From an uncultured Eubacteriales bacterium (GTDB taxonomy: Bacteria; Bacillota; Clostridia; Oscillospirales; CAG-272), in NCBI GenBank assembly GCA_905210485.1, contig CAJLXA010000001.1, forward strand, positions 1-64,000: DNA of 64,000 bases, given 5' to 3'. The notes beneath the pieces were generated by a model. That model ran no database searches. It was not told the origin of the DNA and saw only the letters and a program-made list of their open reading frames with translations. A program made the position numbers and the translations under genes. Below, piece after piece: positions 23,147-32,421 of this stretch; the stretch's first letter is position 1, and every line of letters starts with the position of its first letter.

Positions 23147-26043
23147 TCAAAAATCTGACCGTTATGGGCGCGCGCGTCCATAATCTGAAAAATGTCAATG
23201 TGACGATTCCGCGTGACAAACTCGTGGTCTTCACGGGACTTTCCGGCTCCGGAAAATCCAGTCTTGCATTCGATACCATATACGCGGAGGGACACCGCCG
23301 TTTCGTCGAATCGCTCTCCTCCTATGCCCGCATGTTTCTCGGGCAGATGGATAAACCGGACGTTGACTCCATCGAAGGACTTTCCCCCGCAATCTCCATC
23401 GACCAGAAAACCACCTCGAAGAATCCGCGTTCCACCGTGGGTACGGTAACCGAAATCTACGACTATCTGCGACTTCTTTACGCGCGCGTCGGCGTGCCGC
23501 ACTGTCCGGTATGCGGAAAAGAAATTTCGCAACAGACCACGGAACAGATTCTGTCGCGTATCCTCAAACTGCCTGAGGGAACGCGCTTCATGGTGCTGTC
23601 TCCCGTCGTCCGTTCCGAAAAAGGTATGCATGAAAAGGTTTTTTCCGACGCACGCCGCGCAGGATATGTCCGCGTACGCGTCGACGGTATCCTGTACGAC
23701 CTTTCCGAAGAACCGAAACTCGAAAAGAATATAAAACACTCGATCGACGTGGTGCTGGATCGTCTTGTCATGCGCGACGGCATCCGCACACGTCTTGCCG
23801 ATTCGGTGGAAAGCGCGCTCCGCCTTTCCGACGGTTATGTCCGGATCGCGGTCATCGACCGTGAGGGCAACGAAAGCGAAATGCTTGAGTTTTCACAAAA
23901 ATACGCCTGTGAAGAACATAAAATTTCATTCGGCAAACTGGAACCGCGCATGTTTTCTTTCAACAATCCTATGGGCGCCTGCCCCGTATGCGCAGGACTC
24001 GGCGAACAGCAGGTCATCTCGGAAGACAAACTCGTGCCGCACCCCGAACTTTCGCTGTCCGAAGGGGCCGTCGTCTGCAACGGCTTTAAATCGCTGGAGG
24101 AAGAAAGCTGGTTCGGCCCGGTCATCGCCGCCGTCGGCAAAGACCTCGGCTTCACGCTGAAAACACCGGTATCCGCATTTTCTCTGGAGGCGCGGAAAGC
24201 GCTGTTCTACGGCTTTCCCGACAAAGAATACAGCGTGCGCCGTTATTTCGGCAAAGATCACCGGGATCAGACGCTTTCATGGGACGGCATTATCCCGATC
24301 ATCCGCCGGCGTATGGCGCAAATGGGCGGCGACTATTATCAGGAATTTGTCGAGGACGCGCCCTGCCCTGCCTGCCACGGTCGCCGTCTTTCCGACGCCG
24401 TGCTTGCCGTAACGGTCGGCGGGCTGAATATCGACGAAATCTGCCGGTTGTCCATTGATAAGATGCTGACGTTTGTCGAAAATCTCCGTCTGAACCGTGA
24501 ACAAACCGAAATCGCGCGGGAAATTCTGAAAGAGATCCGTGCGCGCCTCGGATTTCTCCGAAGCGTCGGCCTTGACTACCTGAACCTTGCCCGGAAAGCG
24601 GGAACGCTCTCCGGCGGCGAAGCGCAACGTATCCGCCTTGCCACGCAGATCGGCTCCGCACTGACCGGCGTTCTCTATATTCTCGACGAACCGAGCATCG
24701 GTCTCCATCAGCGCGATAACGGCAAACTGATCCGCACGCTGAAAGAACTGCGGGACATCGGCAACACCGTCATTGTGGTGGAACATGATGAAGAAACGAT
24801 GGAAAACGCCGACTATATCGTCGACGTCGGCCCCGGCGCCGGTATCCACGGCGGAAAAATCGTTGCCGTCGGCACGCCGGAAGAGGTTGCGGCCAATCCG
24901 CAATCTGTTACGGGCGACTATCTTTCGGGGAGAAAAAGTATTCCCGTTCCCGAAAAGCGGCGCCCGGGCAACGGCCGTTTCCTGACGGTGGTCAACGCGT
25001 CGGAAAATAATCTGAAGCACATCACGGTCGACATTCCTCTCGGCATGTTCGTCTGCGTGACCGGCGTATCGGGGTCGGGAAAATCATCGCTTGTCAACAG
25101 CGTGCTTTACCGCACGCTGGCGCGCGAACTGAACCATGCGACCGTTTATCCCGGCAAAGCCGAAGCCGTACGCGGAATTGACGCACTGGATAAAGTGATT
25201 GCCATTGATCAAAGTCCGATCGGGCGCACGCCGCGTTCAAACCCCGCGACCTATACGGGGTTGTTCAACGATATACGCGACCTCTTTGCCAAAGTCCCCG
25301 AATCAAAGGCCCGCAATTACGGTCCCGGCCGCTTTTCCTTTAACGTTAAAGGCGGGCGTTGCGAAGCCTGCGAAGGCGACGGCGTCAAATGCATTGAGAT
25401 GCACTTTCTTCCCGACGTATACGTGAAATGCGACGTATGTAACGGTATGCGTTATAACCGCGAAACGCTGGAGATCAAATACAAAGGCAAAAACATTTAC
25501 GAAGTACTGGAAATGTCGGTCGAAGAAGGTCTCGGTTTCTTCGACGGTATTCCGCAGATACAGAAAAAATTGCAAACGCTTTACGATGTCGGCCTCGGAT
25601 ATGTCAAGATCGGTCAGTCTTCCACCACGCTTTCGGGGGGAGAGGCCCAACGCGTGAAACTGGCGACCGAACTTTCCCGACGCGGGACGGGCAAAACGAT
25701 CTATGTACTGGACGAACCGACGACGGGTCTGCATACTGCGGATGTCGCGGCACTGATCACCGTGTTGCAAAGACTGGTAGACGCGGGAAATACCGTTCTT
25801 GTCATCGAACACAATCTCGATCTTATCAAAACGGCGGACTACCTGATCGACCTCGGCCCGGAGGGCGGCGAGGGCGGCGGAACCGTCGTCGCCGCGGGAA
25901 CGCCGGAAGAAGTTGCCCGCGTCAGGGAATCGTATACCGGACAATATCTGATACCGAAGCTCTCCCGGAAAACCGTTCTTTCTCCGACCGATAAAGCCGA
26001 TGAAAAGAAATCCGAAAAAGAGCTGGTATCGGCAAAAATGTAA
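23143..26043 (+). CDS. uvrA: Excinuclease ABC subunit A
   Basis: A 966-residue UvrA, the damage-recognition ATPase. Two ABC modules are visible: Walker A GLSGSGKSSL and GVSGSGKSSL, and signature motifs TLSGGEAQRIRLA and TLSGGEAQRVKLA. Zinc-binding cysteines occur in CPVCGKE, CPACHGRR, CEACEGDG and CDVCNGM. A Lys/Glu-rich tail of about 25 residues follows the last conserved block. It is translationally coupled to uvrB. The TAA stop lies inside a TGTAAA half-site of the recurring inverted repeat. Confidence 0.97.
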   Translation: MIKNLTVMGARVHNLKNVNVTIPRDKLVVFTGLSGSGKSSLAFDTIYAEGHRRFVESLSSYARMFLGQMDKPDVDSIEGLSPAISIDQKTTSKNPRSTVGTVTEIYDYLRLLYARVGVPHCPVCGKEISQQTTEQILSRILKLPEGTRFMVLSPVVRSEKGMHEKVFSDARRAGYVRVRVDGILYDLSEEPKLEKNIKHSIDVVLDRLVMRDGIRTRLADSVESALRLSDGYVRIAVIDREGNESEMLEFSQKYACEEHKISFGKLEPRMFSFNNPMGACPVCAGLGEQQVISEDKLVPHPELSLSEGAVVCNGFKSLEEESWFGPVIAAVGKDLGFTLKTPVSAFSLEARKALFYGFPDKEYSVRRYFGKDHRDQTLSWDGIIPIIRRRMAQMGGDYYQEFVEDAPCPACHGRRLSDAVLAVTVGGLNIDEICRLSIDKMLTFVENLRLNREQTEIAREILKEIRARLGFLRSVGLDYLNLARKAGTLSGGEAQRIRLATQIGSALTGVLYILDEPSIGLHQRDNGKLIRTLKELRDIGNTVIVVEHDEETMENADYIVDVGPGAGIHGGKIVAVGTPEEVAANPQSVTGDYLSGRKSIPVPEKRRPGNGRFLTVVNASENNLKHITVDIPLGMFVCVTGVSGSGKSSLVNSVLYRTLARELNHATVYPGKAEAVRGIDALDKVIAIDQSPIGRTPRSNPATYTGLFNDIRDLFAKVPESKARNYGPGRFSFNVKGGRCEACEGDGVKCIEMHFLPDVYVKCDVCNGMRYNRETLEIKYKGKNIYEVLEMSVEEGLGFFDGIPQIQKKLQTLYDVGLGYVKIGQSSTTLSGGEAQRVKLATELSRRGTGKTIYVLDEPTTGLHTADVAALITVLQRLVDAGNTVLVIEHNLDLIKTADYLIDLGPEGGEGGGTVVAAGTPEEVARVRESYTGQYLIPKLSRKTVLSPTDKADEKKSEKELVSAKM

Positions 26044-26056
26044 ACTTTCATTGTCA
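26039..26056 (+). repeat. Post-stop inverted repeat, copy 5 (uvrA)
   Basis: TGTAAA-N6-TTGTCA, two mismatches in the second half-site. The uvrA stop codon TAA (26041-26043) is embedded in TGTAAA. Confidence 0.4.
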
Positions 26057-26082
26057 ATACACCATAAAACGAGGTTCTAACC

Positions 26083-26922
26083 GTGATAGCTTTGTATATT
26101 GTCTGCGCCTGTATTCTGTTTCTTTCTCTCCTGGTTCTCATATCGGAGTGGCGCCTTTTGTTCCTGCGCAAAAAAAGGCGGAAGCGCACGGCCGTTTTTG
26201 TCGCGCGCGACTATGCGCATCGCGGATTGCACGGAAACGGCGTCCCGGAAAATTCACTCGCCGCTTTCCGCCTCGCCGCCGAAAACAATTATGCGATAGA
26301 ACTGGACGTTCAATTGACGCGTGACGGTATCCCCGTCGTTTTTCACGACGGCACGCTCACGCGCGTATGCGGCGTTCCGGGCGGGATCGCCGATTACACC
26401 TATGCGGAACTCCTGACATTCCGACTTCTCGGCAGCGAGGAAACCATTCCCGCATTTTCCGATGTTCTTTCGCTGATCGACGGCCGCGTTCCGCTCCTCA
26501 TCGAACTGAAAAATGACGGCGACGGCAAAAAAACGACGCTTGCCGCGGCAAAACTTCTGAAAGAATACCGCGGACTTTATTGCGTGGAATCTTTCAACCC
26601 GTTGTTGCTGCGCACTTTCCGCCGCGAAATACCGGGCGCAGTCTGCGGCGTTCTTTCGTGCAATTTTTCCCGTCAGCAGGCTCCGCGTAACCTGCTCTAT
26701 TTCCTTCTCCGGCATCTGTTCTTCGATTTTCTGGCGACCCCGGACTTCATCGCCTACGATTTTCATGACGGTCATGCTTTCGCACTACGCGCGGCGCGTC
26801 TCTTCGGCGCGGCCACTTTCGCATGGACGATACGCAATGAAGAGGAAAGGAAAATGGCGGCCGGGTTCGGCTTTGACAGCCTCATTTTTGAAAATATCCG
26901 TCCGAAAAGAGAGAATCTATGA
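26083..26922 (+). CDS. Glycerophosphodiester phosphodiesterase family protein
   Basis: A 279-residue GDPD enzyme, hydrolysing glycerophosphodiesters to sn-glycerol-3-phosphate and an alcohol. An N-terminal membrane helix (MIALYIVCACILFLSLLVLI) anchors the catalytic domain. Motifs: AHRGLHGNGVPENSLAAF, the metal pair in IELDVQLT, VVFHDGTLTR, and LLIELKN. It starts at GTG (26083) with GAGG 8 bp upstream. It overlaps the next gene by ATGA. Confidence 0.9.
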   Translation: MIALYIVCACILFLSLLVLISEWRLLFLRKKRRKRTAVFVARDYAHRGLHGNGVPENSLAAFRLAAENNYAIELDVQLTRDGIPVVFHDGTLTRVCGVPGGIADYTYAELLTFRLLGSEETIPAFSDVLSLIDGRVPLLIELKNDGDGKKTTLAAAKLLKEYRGLYCVESFNPLLLRTFRREIPGAVCGVLSCNFSRQQAPRNLLYFLLRHLFFDFLATPDFIAYDFHDGHAFALRAARLFGAATFAWTIRNEEERKMAAGFGFDSLIFENIRPKRENL

Positions 26923-28088
26923 AACTGACGTTGGTTGCCACCTGCCTGTTCGGCCTTGAGCGATTGCTCGGCCGCGAAATCGAGGAACTCGGATACGAAC
27001 GTGTAAGCACGATCGACGGCCGTGTGACCTTTCTCGGAGACTGCGAAGCGGTCGCCCTCTCCAACGTGTTCCTGCGTTATGCCGAACGCGTGTACATCAA
27101 AGTCGGCTCCTTTCACGCCGAAACTTTCGACGAACTTTTTGAGGGAACGCGCGCGCTCCCCTTTGAAGACTTCATCGGGCGGGATGACATGTTCCCCGTA
27201 AAAGGACACGCGATCAAAAGCCGTCTTTTCTCTGTTCCCGATTGCCAGAGCATTATCAAAAAAGCGATCGTCACACGCCTTTCCGGGCGCTACGGCCTCT
27301 CGGTGTTCCCCGAAACCGGAACGAAATATCAGATCGAATTTTTCATATTGAAAGATGAAGCAACCCTGATGATCGACACATCGGGAACGCCGCTCCACAA
27401 ACGCGGCTACCGCACGGAAGCCAATCTCGCACCGATCCGCGAAACGCTCGCCGCCGCCATTGCCGCGCAGTCGAGGCCGCGGGAAGAGGTACTTTTCTGG
27501 GATCCGTTCTGCGGTTCCGGAACCATCGGTATAGAGGCCGCCATGCAAATGAGGCATATCGCGCCGGGGAAAAACCGCCGCTTCGCCGCGGAAAACTTTG
27601 CTTTCATGCCGAAAAACGCTTTTCCCGACGCACGGGAAGAAGCGGTCGCCGGCGAAACGCCGTCCGACTTTACGGTTTTCCTTTCGGATATTGACCGCCC
27701 GTCTCTTGAGATTGCCAAAGCCAACGCGGCGCGTGCCGGCGTGGCCGACGCGCTGAAAATTTTCTATGCGGACGCACGGAATATCCATGCCGAGGGGCGA
27801 CGCGCCACCATCGTGACCAATCCGCCTTACGGCGAACGCATGGGACAAACGGACGAGATTGAACGGCTTTACCGCGACATCGGCGTACATTTCCGCTCGC
27901 TTTCGCCATGGCAGGTATATATCATCACTTCCTGCGCGCATTTTGAATCCCTTTACGGGCGGCGCGCGGACGGCGTTCTCAAGTTATACAACGGTATGCT
28001 GCCCTGCTATCTCTACGAATATTTCAAAAACCCACTGAAAACCCCTTTCCCGGCCGATAAACAGAAAAAGAAGGACTTCACACGATGA
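26919..28088 (+). CDS. THUMP-domain class I RNA methyltransferase (RlmL/YpsC-like)
   Basis: A 389-residue SAM-dependent RNA methyltransferase. The N-terminal THUMP region (about 1-160) precedes a Rossmann methyltransferase with DPFCGSGTIGIEAA (SAM binding) and TNPPYGERMG (the NPPY motif of N2-guanine methylation). This is the YpsC/RlmL family, expected to methylate 23S rRNA G2445, but the fused RlmK domain of E. coli is absent, as usual in Firmicutes. It overlaps both neighbours by ATGA, so GDPD, methyltransferase and MFS genes form one tight transcript. Confidence 0.9.
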   Translation: MKLTLVATCLFGLERLLGREIEELGYERVSTIDGRVTFLGDCEAVALSNVFLRYAERVYIKVGSFHAETFDELFEGTRALPFEDFIGRDDMFPVKGHAIKSRLFSVPDCQSIIKKAIVTRLSGRYGLSVFPETGTKYQIEFFILKDEATLMIDTSGTPLHKRGYRTEANLAPIRETLAAAIAAQSRPREEVLFWDPFCGSGTIGIEAAMQMRHIAPGKNRRFAAENFAFMPKNAFPDAREEAVAGETPSDFTVFLSDIDRPSLEIAKANAARAGVADALKIFYADARNIHAEGRRATIVTNPPYGERMGQTDEIERLYRDIGVHFRSLSPWQVYIITSCAHFESLYGRRADGVLKLYNGMLPCYLYEYFKNPLKTPFPADKQKKKDFTR

Positions 28089-29341
28089 ACGCCGAAGAAA
28101 AAAGCAGAAGACGCGCGTCAATGGCTCTTGTGGCACTTTGTTCGCTGCTCTATTTTACAAGTTATCTTACACGCAAAAGTTTCAGCGCCGTGAAACTCGG
28201 TATTCCCGGCGATATACTGACCAGTATCCAGATGGGCAATATCGGCAGCGCGCTCTTCTTTGCATACGGCGCGGGACAGATCGTATCGGGAATTCTGACC
28301 GACAAACGCAAGCCCGAACATCTGATTTATTGCGGCCTTATACTGACCATGCTCTGCAATGTTCTCTTTCCCATTCTGCGGATTCCCGTCGTACAAACCG
28401 TATTGTGGGCGCTGAACGGCTTTGCACAGGCATTGTTCTGGCCGCCGATTCTGAAACTCATCAACACGCGATGCGAACGCAGTCTGTACGAAAGCGCCTG
28501 CGTCACGGTTTCCGTATGCTCCCATATCGCAACGCTTGTGATTTACTTTCTTGCGTCGCGCATTATCGCCGCCGGCTCATGGCAACAGATGTTTTACATA
28601 GCGGCCGGATTTGCATTCATTGTATTTATCGCGCTTGTACTCCTGTTCCCGCGCGTCGGCATACGCGACGAAGAATCGCCGGCCGACACCGCACCCGCGA
28701 AAAAAGAAAACGCGGTCGCACCGCAACAGTCGTTTATGCGTTTCTTTATTTTCTCCGGCTTTATTCTCGTCTGTCTCTCCATGGTTATGGGCGGCTTTCT
28801 CCGGGACGGTATTGACGAATGGCTTCCGAAATTTCTTACCGACGTTTTCGGAATCGGCGGCGATATCGCCACCCTCAGCGCCGTGGTTCTGCCGATTTTC
28901 GGCATTGTCATGACAAAACTCAGCCAGTTGCTGTACAGTACGCTGTTCCGCAGGAACGAACTGGCCGCAGCGGTGTTTTTCTATCTTCTTGCCGCCGGCG
29001 CCTCGCTTCTGCTGTATTTTCTCTACGACATCGCGGCGCTTCCGTCGCTTATCCTTTTCATGCTGATCTCCGGCTGTATGTACGGCGCGAACCTTTGTCT
29101 CACCTGTTTCACGCCGACGCGCTACGCCCGTACGGGACGTATGTCCACGGCCGCCGGCATCGTCAATGCCGCGGTATATGTGGGCAGTACCATTGCCACG
29201 ACGCTTCTTCCCGTTCTTTTCTCTTCGATCGGTTGGGGAAAAACCATGCTGGCTTTCGCATTGGTCGCGGTGCTCGGCGCTCTTTTCTGCGTCGTTCTGA
29301 TCCGTCCGTACGGCAAGGGAAACAGCATTTCGGAACCTTAA
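28085..29341 (+). CDS. MFS transporter
   Basis: A 418-residue major facilitator with twelve predicted membrane helices. The segment YLTRKSFSAVKLGI at helix 1 and YGAGQIVSGILTDKRKPE at the loop 2-3 signature resemble the organophosphate:phosphate antiporter group (GlpT/UhpC). As the neighbour of a GDPD it could import glycerol-3-phosphate or glycerophosphodiesters; this is inference from context only. The start overlaps the methyltransferase stop. Confidence 0.85.
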   Translation: MNAEEKSRRRASMALVALCSLLYFTSYLTRKSFSAVKLGIPGDILTSIQMGNIGSALFFAYGAGQIVSGILTDKRKPEHLIYCGLILTMLCNVLFPILRIPVVQTVLWALNGFAQALFWPPILKLINTRCERSLYESACVTVSVCSHIATLVIYFLASRIIAAGSWQQMFYIAAGFAFIVFIALVLLFPRVGIRDEESPADTAPAKKENAVAPQQSFMRFFIFSGFILVCLSMVMGGFLRDGIDEWLPKFLTDVFGIGGDIATLSAVVLPIFGIVMTKLSQLLYSTLFRRNELAAAVFFYLLAAGASLLLYFLYDIAALPSLILFMLISGCMYGANLCLTCFTPTRYARTGRMSTAAGIVNAAVYVGSTIATTLLPVLFSSIGWGKTMLAFALVAVLGALFCVVLIRPYGKGNSISEP

Positions 29342-29414
29342 TCGCTATTCGCGCCGTAACGGCAGGCATTGCGGTGTGAAAAATAAAAGGGGGTCTGCGC
29401 CCACGTCATGATAA

Positions 29415-29477
29415 CCAAGGTTTAATCCATAGTGAGTTCGAAACCTTCCTCACTGAAAACAAAACTAAAGGAGCTTT
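29415..29477 (+). promoter_or_regulatory. Candidate preQ1 riboswitch before queT
   Basis: A hairpin AGTGAG (29431-29436) / CTCACT (29449-29454) encloses the loop TTCGAAACCTTC and is followed by an A-rich tail, AAAACTAAAGGAG (29461-29473), the shape of a class I preQ1 aptamer. The loop CCTT can pair with AAGG of the tail, which is the queT ribosome site, pointing to translational control. An upstream AAGGTTT (29417-29423) can pair with the loop AAACCTT (29441-29447) as an alternative fold. Class III is also known before queT in Clostridia, so the class is uncertain. Confidence 0.6.
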
Positions 29478-29480
29478 CTC

Positions 29481-29972
29481 ATGCATAACAGTAAAGCACA
29501 ATTTCTCGCGCGCGGTGCCGCCGTTGCCGCGCTCTATGTCGGTCTTACCATGCTGTCGACGGCCGTCCGCCTTTCAAGCGGCGTCATTCAACTCCGCCTC
29601 GGCGAAATTCTGATGGTACTTCCCGCCTTTATGCCGACAGCGATACCCGGTCTTTTCATCGGTTGTATTCTGGCAAATGTTCTGTCGGGCTGTCTTATGC
29701 TCGATGTTCTGTTCGGCAGTATCGCCACGCTTATAGGCGCTGTCGGCGCGTGGCTGGTCCGCCGTGCGCCGCGCGTGCTTCTGCCGTTGCCCGCCATTCT
29801 TGCCAATACCGCCATCGTGCCGTTTATCCAGTATTTCGTGTACCGGGCGGACGGCTCGCTGCCGTTTTTCTTTCTCACCGTTTTCCTCGGCGAACTGCTT
29901 TCCGCGGGCGTCGGCGGTTATCTTCTGGCCACTGCTTTACGGAAATATCCGCAATTGACAAAATACATGTAA
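29481..29972 (+). CDS. queT: QueT family queuosine-precursor transporter (ECF S component)
   Basis: A 163-residue membrane protein with five or six helices. The motif LRLGEILMVLPAFMPTAIPGLFIGC and an internal GSIATLIGA match the QueT family, substrate-binding S components of ECF transporters for preQ1 or related deazapurines. The ECF energy module would be supplied in trans. The candidate preQ1 leader directly upstream supports the substrate. Ribosome site AAAGGAG is 7 bp before the ATG. Confidence 0.9.
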   Translation: MHNSKAQFLARGAAVAALYVGLTMLSTAVRLSSGVIQLRLGEILMVLPAFMPTAIPGLFIGCILANVLSGCLMLDVLFGSIATLIGAVGAWLVRRAPRVLLPLPAILANTAIVPFIQYFVYRADGSLPFFFLTVFLGELLSAGVGGYLLATALRKYPQLTKYM

Positions 29973-29976
29973 AAAT

Positions 29977-30012
29977 AACCGCGTCGCCTGCCTGCCGCGA
30001 CGCGGTTTTCTT
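29977..30012 (+). terminator. Terminator of queT
   Basis: AACCGCGTCGC and GCGACGCGGTT pair, followed by TTCTTT. Confidence 0.8.
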
Positions 30013-30066
30013 TGCCTGCAAAACGGCGGATATAAATCCGCCCGAAACATCTTCCGCGCAACAAAT

Positions 30067-30092
30067 AAAAACGGCTCGATTGAGCCGTTTTT
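30067..30092. terminator. Bidirectional terminator
   Basis: AAAAACGGCTC-GATT-GAGCCGTTTTT, a perfect stem between convergent genes; it serves the minus-strand membrane protein that stops at 30137. Confidence 0.85.
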
Positions 30093-30136
30093 ATTTTTAT
30101 AAACACGAAATATGAACTTAACGCGGTAAAAGGAAA

Positions 30137-30949
30137 TCAGAATTCTTCTTTTTCTTCCTTTTCGACAACCTTGGTCACAACATGTTCTTCGCCTTCCGCG
30201 GAACGGTCAAACACCGTCAGGTGAATACAGATGACCGCGATAACGTAGAAAATGTATTCCGCCGCGTCGGTAACATAAACGAAGCCGCATTCCGTCATTT
30301 CGCTCTGTCCTTTGAGGAGCGCCATCTCGGTACCGTAAAAGGGCGGGAAATGCAAAGCAACCGACAGAATGGCAAATACGAGGAAAAGAACGGAGCAACC
30401 GAGCAGGATATACCGACCGAGTTTAACGGAAATTTTCCGGAAGAAGGTCAGCACATACACGGCGGCAATGGCGGCAAAGGTTACAAGAAAGATCCACTTT
30501 GTCGACATATATGTAACGAACCGGCCGGTAAACAGCATGAAGAAAATACGGACGATCTCACCGACAACGGGGAGCGTCATACCGGTACAAATGAAGATGA
30601 GACCGGCATTTGTGGTCGTCAGCGTTCCCATAATCAAAAGAATCAACGAAAGGAACGTGAAAAATTGGCCGACATCGCTGATGAAACTGCCGCCGATGGA
30701 AAGGCGCCCGCTCACAAGGTTGATGCTCATATAGAAAATACCGAAAACAATAGACAGAATTGCGCACCAGATGCCGATGCCGGAGGTATTCTTGAAATCG
30801 CGCAGTTCGTATACTTCTTCAAACCGCACCGATTTATCCTCAAGAAAGTTCCAGCCTTTCTTCCAACCGTTTTTAACGGCGGAAGCGGCCGTCTTCACGC
30901 CGCCTGCTACCTTTTTCCAAACCGATTTCATGCTATCGGTAAATGCCAT
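30137..30949 (-). CDS. Multi-pass membrane protein, unknown function
   Basis: A 270-residue protein I do not recognise. The N-terminal 60 residues are basic and helical (MKSVWKKVAGGVKTAASAVKNGWKKG). Six or seven hydrophobic segments follow, then a charged tail (VVTKVVEKEEKEEF). There are no catalytic motifs. The start at 30949 follows GAGG by 8 bp. A perfect-consensus promoter lies 175 bp upstream, so it should be well expressed. A structural membrane role is plausible, but nothing more can be said. Confidence 0.7.
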   Translation of the reverse strand: MAFTDSMKSVWKKVAGGVKTAASAVKNGWKKGWNFLEDKSVRFEEVYELRDFKNTSGIGIWCAILSIVFGIFYMSINLVSGRLSIGGSFISDVGQFFTFLSLILLIMGTLTTTNAGLIFICTGMTLPVVGEIVRIFFMLFTGRFVTYMSTKWIFLVTFAAIAAVYVLTFFRKISVKLGRYILLGCSVLFLVFAILSVALHFPPFYGTEMALLKGQSEMTECGFVYVTDAAEYIFYVIAVICIHLTVFDRSAEGEEHVVTKVVEKEEKEEF

Positions 30950-31124
30950 AACCGTAACCTCTTTTTCCGGATTTTTCGTTCCGCGAAGGAACCCTGCGCC
31001 GATATGCATTGACAGTATACCGACAAAATATATCTGCAGAAACAGGCGCGTTCGTCAATAAACGGTCGTCACAGTGGCGGCGGATATCGGCGTAAAGGCC
31101 TGCACAGCAGGACATTCTGCATTT

Positions 31125-31153
31125 ATTATATCATCTGGCAAAAATATTGTCAA
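31125..31153 (-). promoter_or_regulatory. Strong promoter of the unknown membrane protein
   Basis: Minus strand: TTGACA (31148-31153), 17 bp, TATAAT (31125-31130), a full consensus match, giving a leader of about 170 nt. Confidence 0.8.
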
Positions 31154-31210
31154 TAGATATGCGAAAAAAGAAGCGGCGTTATTTGTACAAAAAGAACAAA
31201 ATACGGGAAA

Positions 31211-31696
31211 TCATTGCGGCAAATTTTCTTTTTTGAAGCCGTGAACAAATCCCGAGGGATCGGCAGAACATATATCGCCGCCGATCACGCGGCCGCGGTA
31301 AATGATAAGATTGGCATAAACGCGCCCGTCTGCCCCTTCGTAATTGGCCACCTCATATGTGTAGCGCGTCACGCTCTTTTTGCGGTAACGCGAAAGGTCA
31401 AGCCCCTGCGCACGCTGAATTTCGTTATAGCCGAGCATCACGCGGTCAAATTCTTCGGGAAGCGTGAAGGAAACGTTTTCGATCGGTTCGCCGACCTCCC
31501 AACCGAATTGTGCGAGGAACTTTTTCCGTCCTTCTTCGGTGCCCGCTCCCGTATACGTATAGGATTCCCGTCCGCCTGCGGAAGCCGCGGTGACGGCAGG
31601 AACAGCCGTCAGAAGCAAAGCGGAAAGCAGAGCCGCCGCGAGAAGCAGAATTCCTGTGAATTTCAGCGTTCCCGCCTTGACAGAACAAACAAACAT
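31211..31696 (-). CDS. DUF4830 domain-containing protein
   Basis: A 161-residue protein with an N-terminal membrane or signal segment (FTGILLLAAALLSALLLTAVPAV) and a DUF4830 domain: FLAQFGWEVGEPIENVSF, LPEEFDRVMLGYNEIQ, and the C-terminal IIYRGRVIGGDICSADPSGFVHG. The family is restricted to Clostridia; its function is unknown, probably exported or membrane-anchored. The start at 31696 follows GGAGG by 8 bp. Confidence 0.8.
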   Translation of the reverse strand: MFVCSVKAGTLKFTGILLLAAALLSALLLTAVPAVTAASAGGRESYTYTGAGTEEGRKKFLAQFGWEVGEPIENVSFTLPEEFDRVMLGYNEIQRAQGLDLSRYRKKSVTRYTYEVANYEGADGRVYANLIIYRGRVIGGDICSADPSGFVHGFKKENLPQ

Positions 31697-31858
31697 AGTT
31701 TTATCCTCCGTGTTTCTTTGTCCCAATATATGCGGGAGCGGCGCGGAATATGAAACGACGCGATTTTATGTTTCCGCATTTTCCGTTCCTTTTGCCGCGT
31801 TTTTTATCAAACGACGGTATCTTTTGAATTCACGGATAGAAACGGATATAAAATAATG

Positions 31859-31897
31859 TTAAAAATCCCGCTCGTATAACAACGAACGGGATTTTTT
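31859..31897 (-). terminator. Terminator of tRNA-Ala
   Basis: AAAAATCCCGCTCGT and ACGAACGGGATTTTTT form a nearly perfect stem about 60 bp past the tRNA 3' end, with T-runs on both strands. Confidence 0.75.
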
Positions 31898-31953
31898 CAC
31901 CGGAATCCGCACTCTTACGGGAAATAAAAGTTCCATGGAGCCGGATTTTTATT

Positions 31954-32029
<76 letters not shown>

Positions 32030-32260
32030 ATCCGAAATATACAATTAAAAATAGATTACGGTCGCGGAATACTATTGTATTACAAAAACAGGAATAGCGA
32101 CGTCGGTATGTCTTCACCAATCTGCTTGTATTACCCGACAAGCGGAAATACTTGCTCGCAAGGGTATTTTTGCGCCGGACATCAAGGAAAGCGGGCGGCG
32201 TACAGCGCCGCATGAGACGCGCATCGCGCGGCTCCGATTGCGCTTCTGCGCAATCATCTG
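32030..32260 (-). other. Structured 230-nt leader before tRNA-Ala
   Basis: No gene is seen. The transcript from the promoter at 32266-32293 would carry hairpins GATTGCGC-AGAA-GCGCAATC and AAATAC...GTATTT before the tRNA. The 14-base sequence ATCTGCTTGTATTA (plus strand) occurs twice, at 32120-32133 and 32256-32269, the second overlapping the -10 box; this looks like a duplicated promoter start region or a remnant of another tRNA unit. Confidence 0.4.
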
Positions 32261-32265
32261 CTTGT

Positions 32266-32293
32266 ATTATACCAAATTTTTTGCGTTTGTCAA
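32266..32293 (-). promoter_or_regulatory. Promoter upstream of tRNA-Ala
   Basis: Minus strand: TTGACA (32288-32293), 16 bp, TATAAT (32266-32271). Confidence 0.75.
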
Positions 32294-32421
32294 TACTTTT
32301 GCCGAAAGTTTCGGCGGCATAGGCGCTACATTTGAACCGCCATTCCGTTTTTTCGCCATACGGGAACAATCCGGCAAAGCGGACGCGGAGCAGTCGGAAT
32401 AACTGCCCCGCGCGGACTTCA

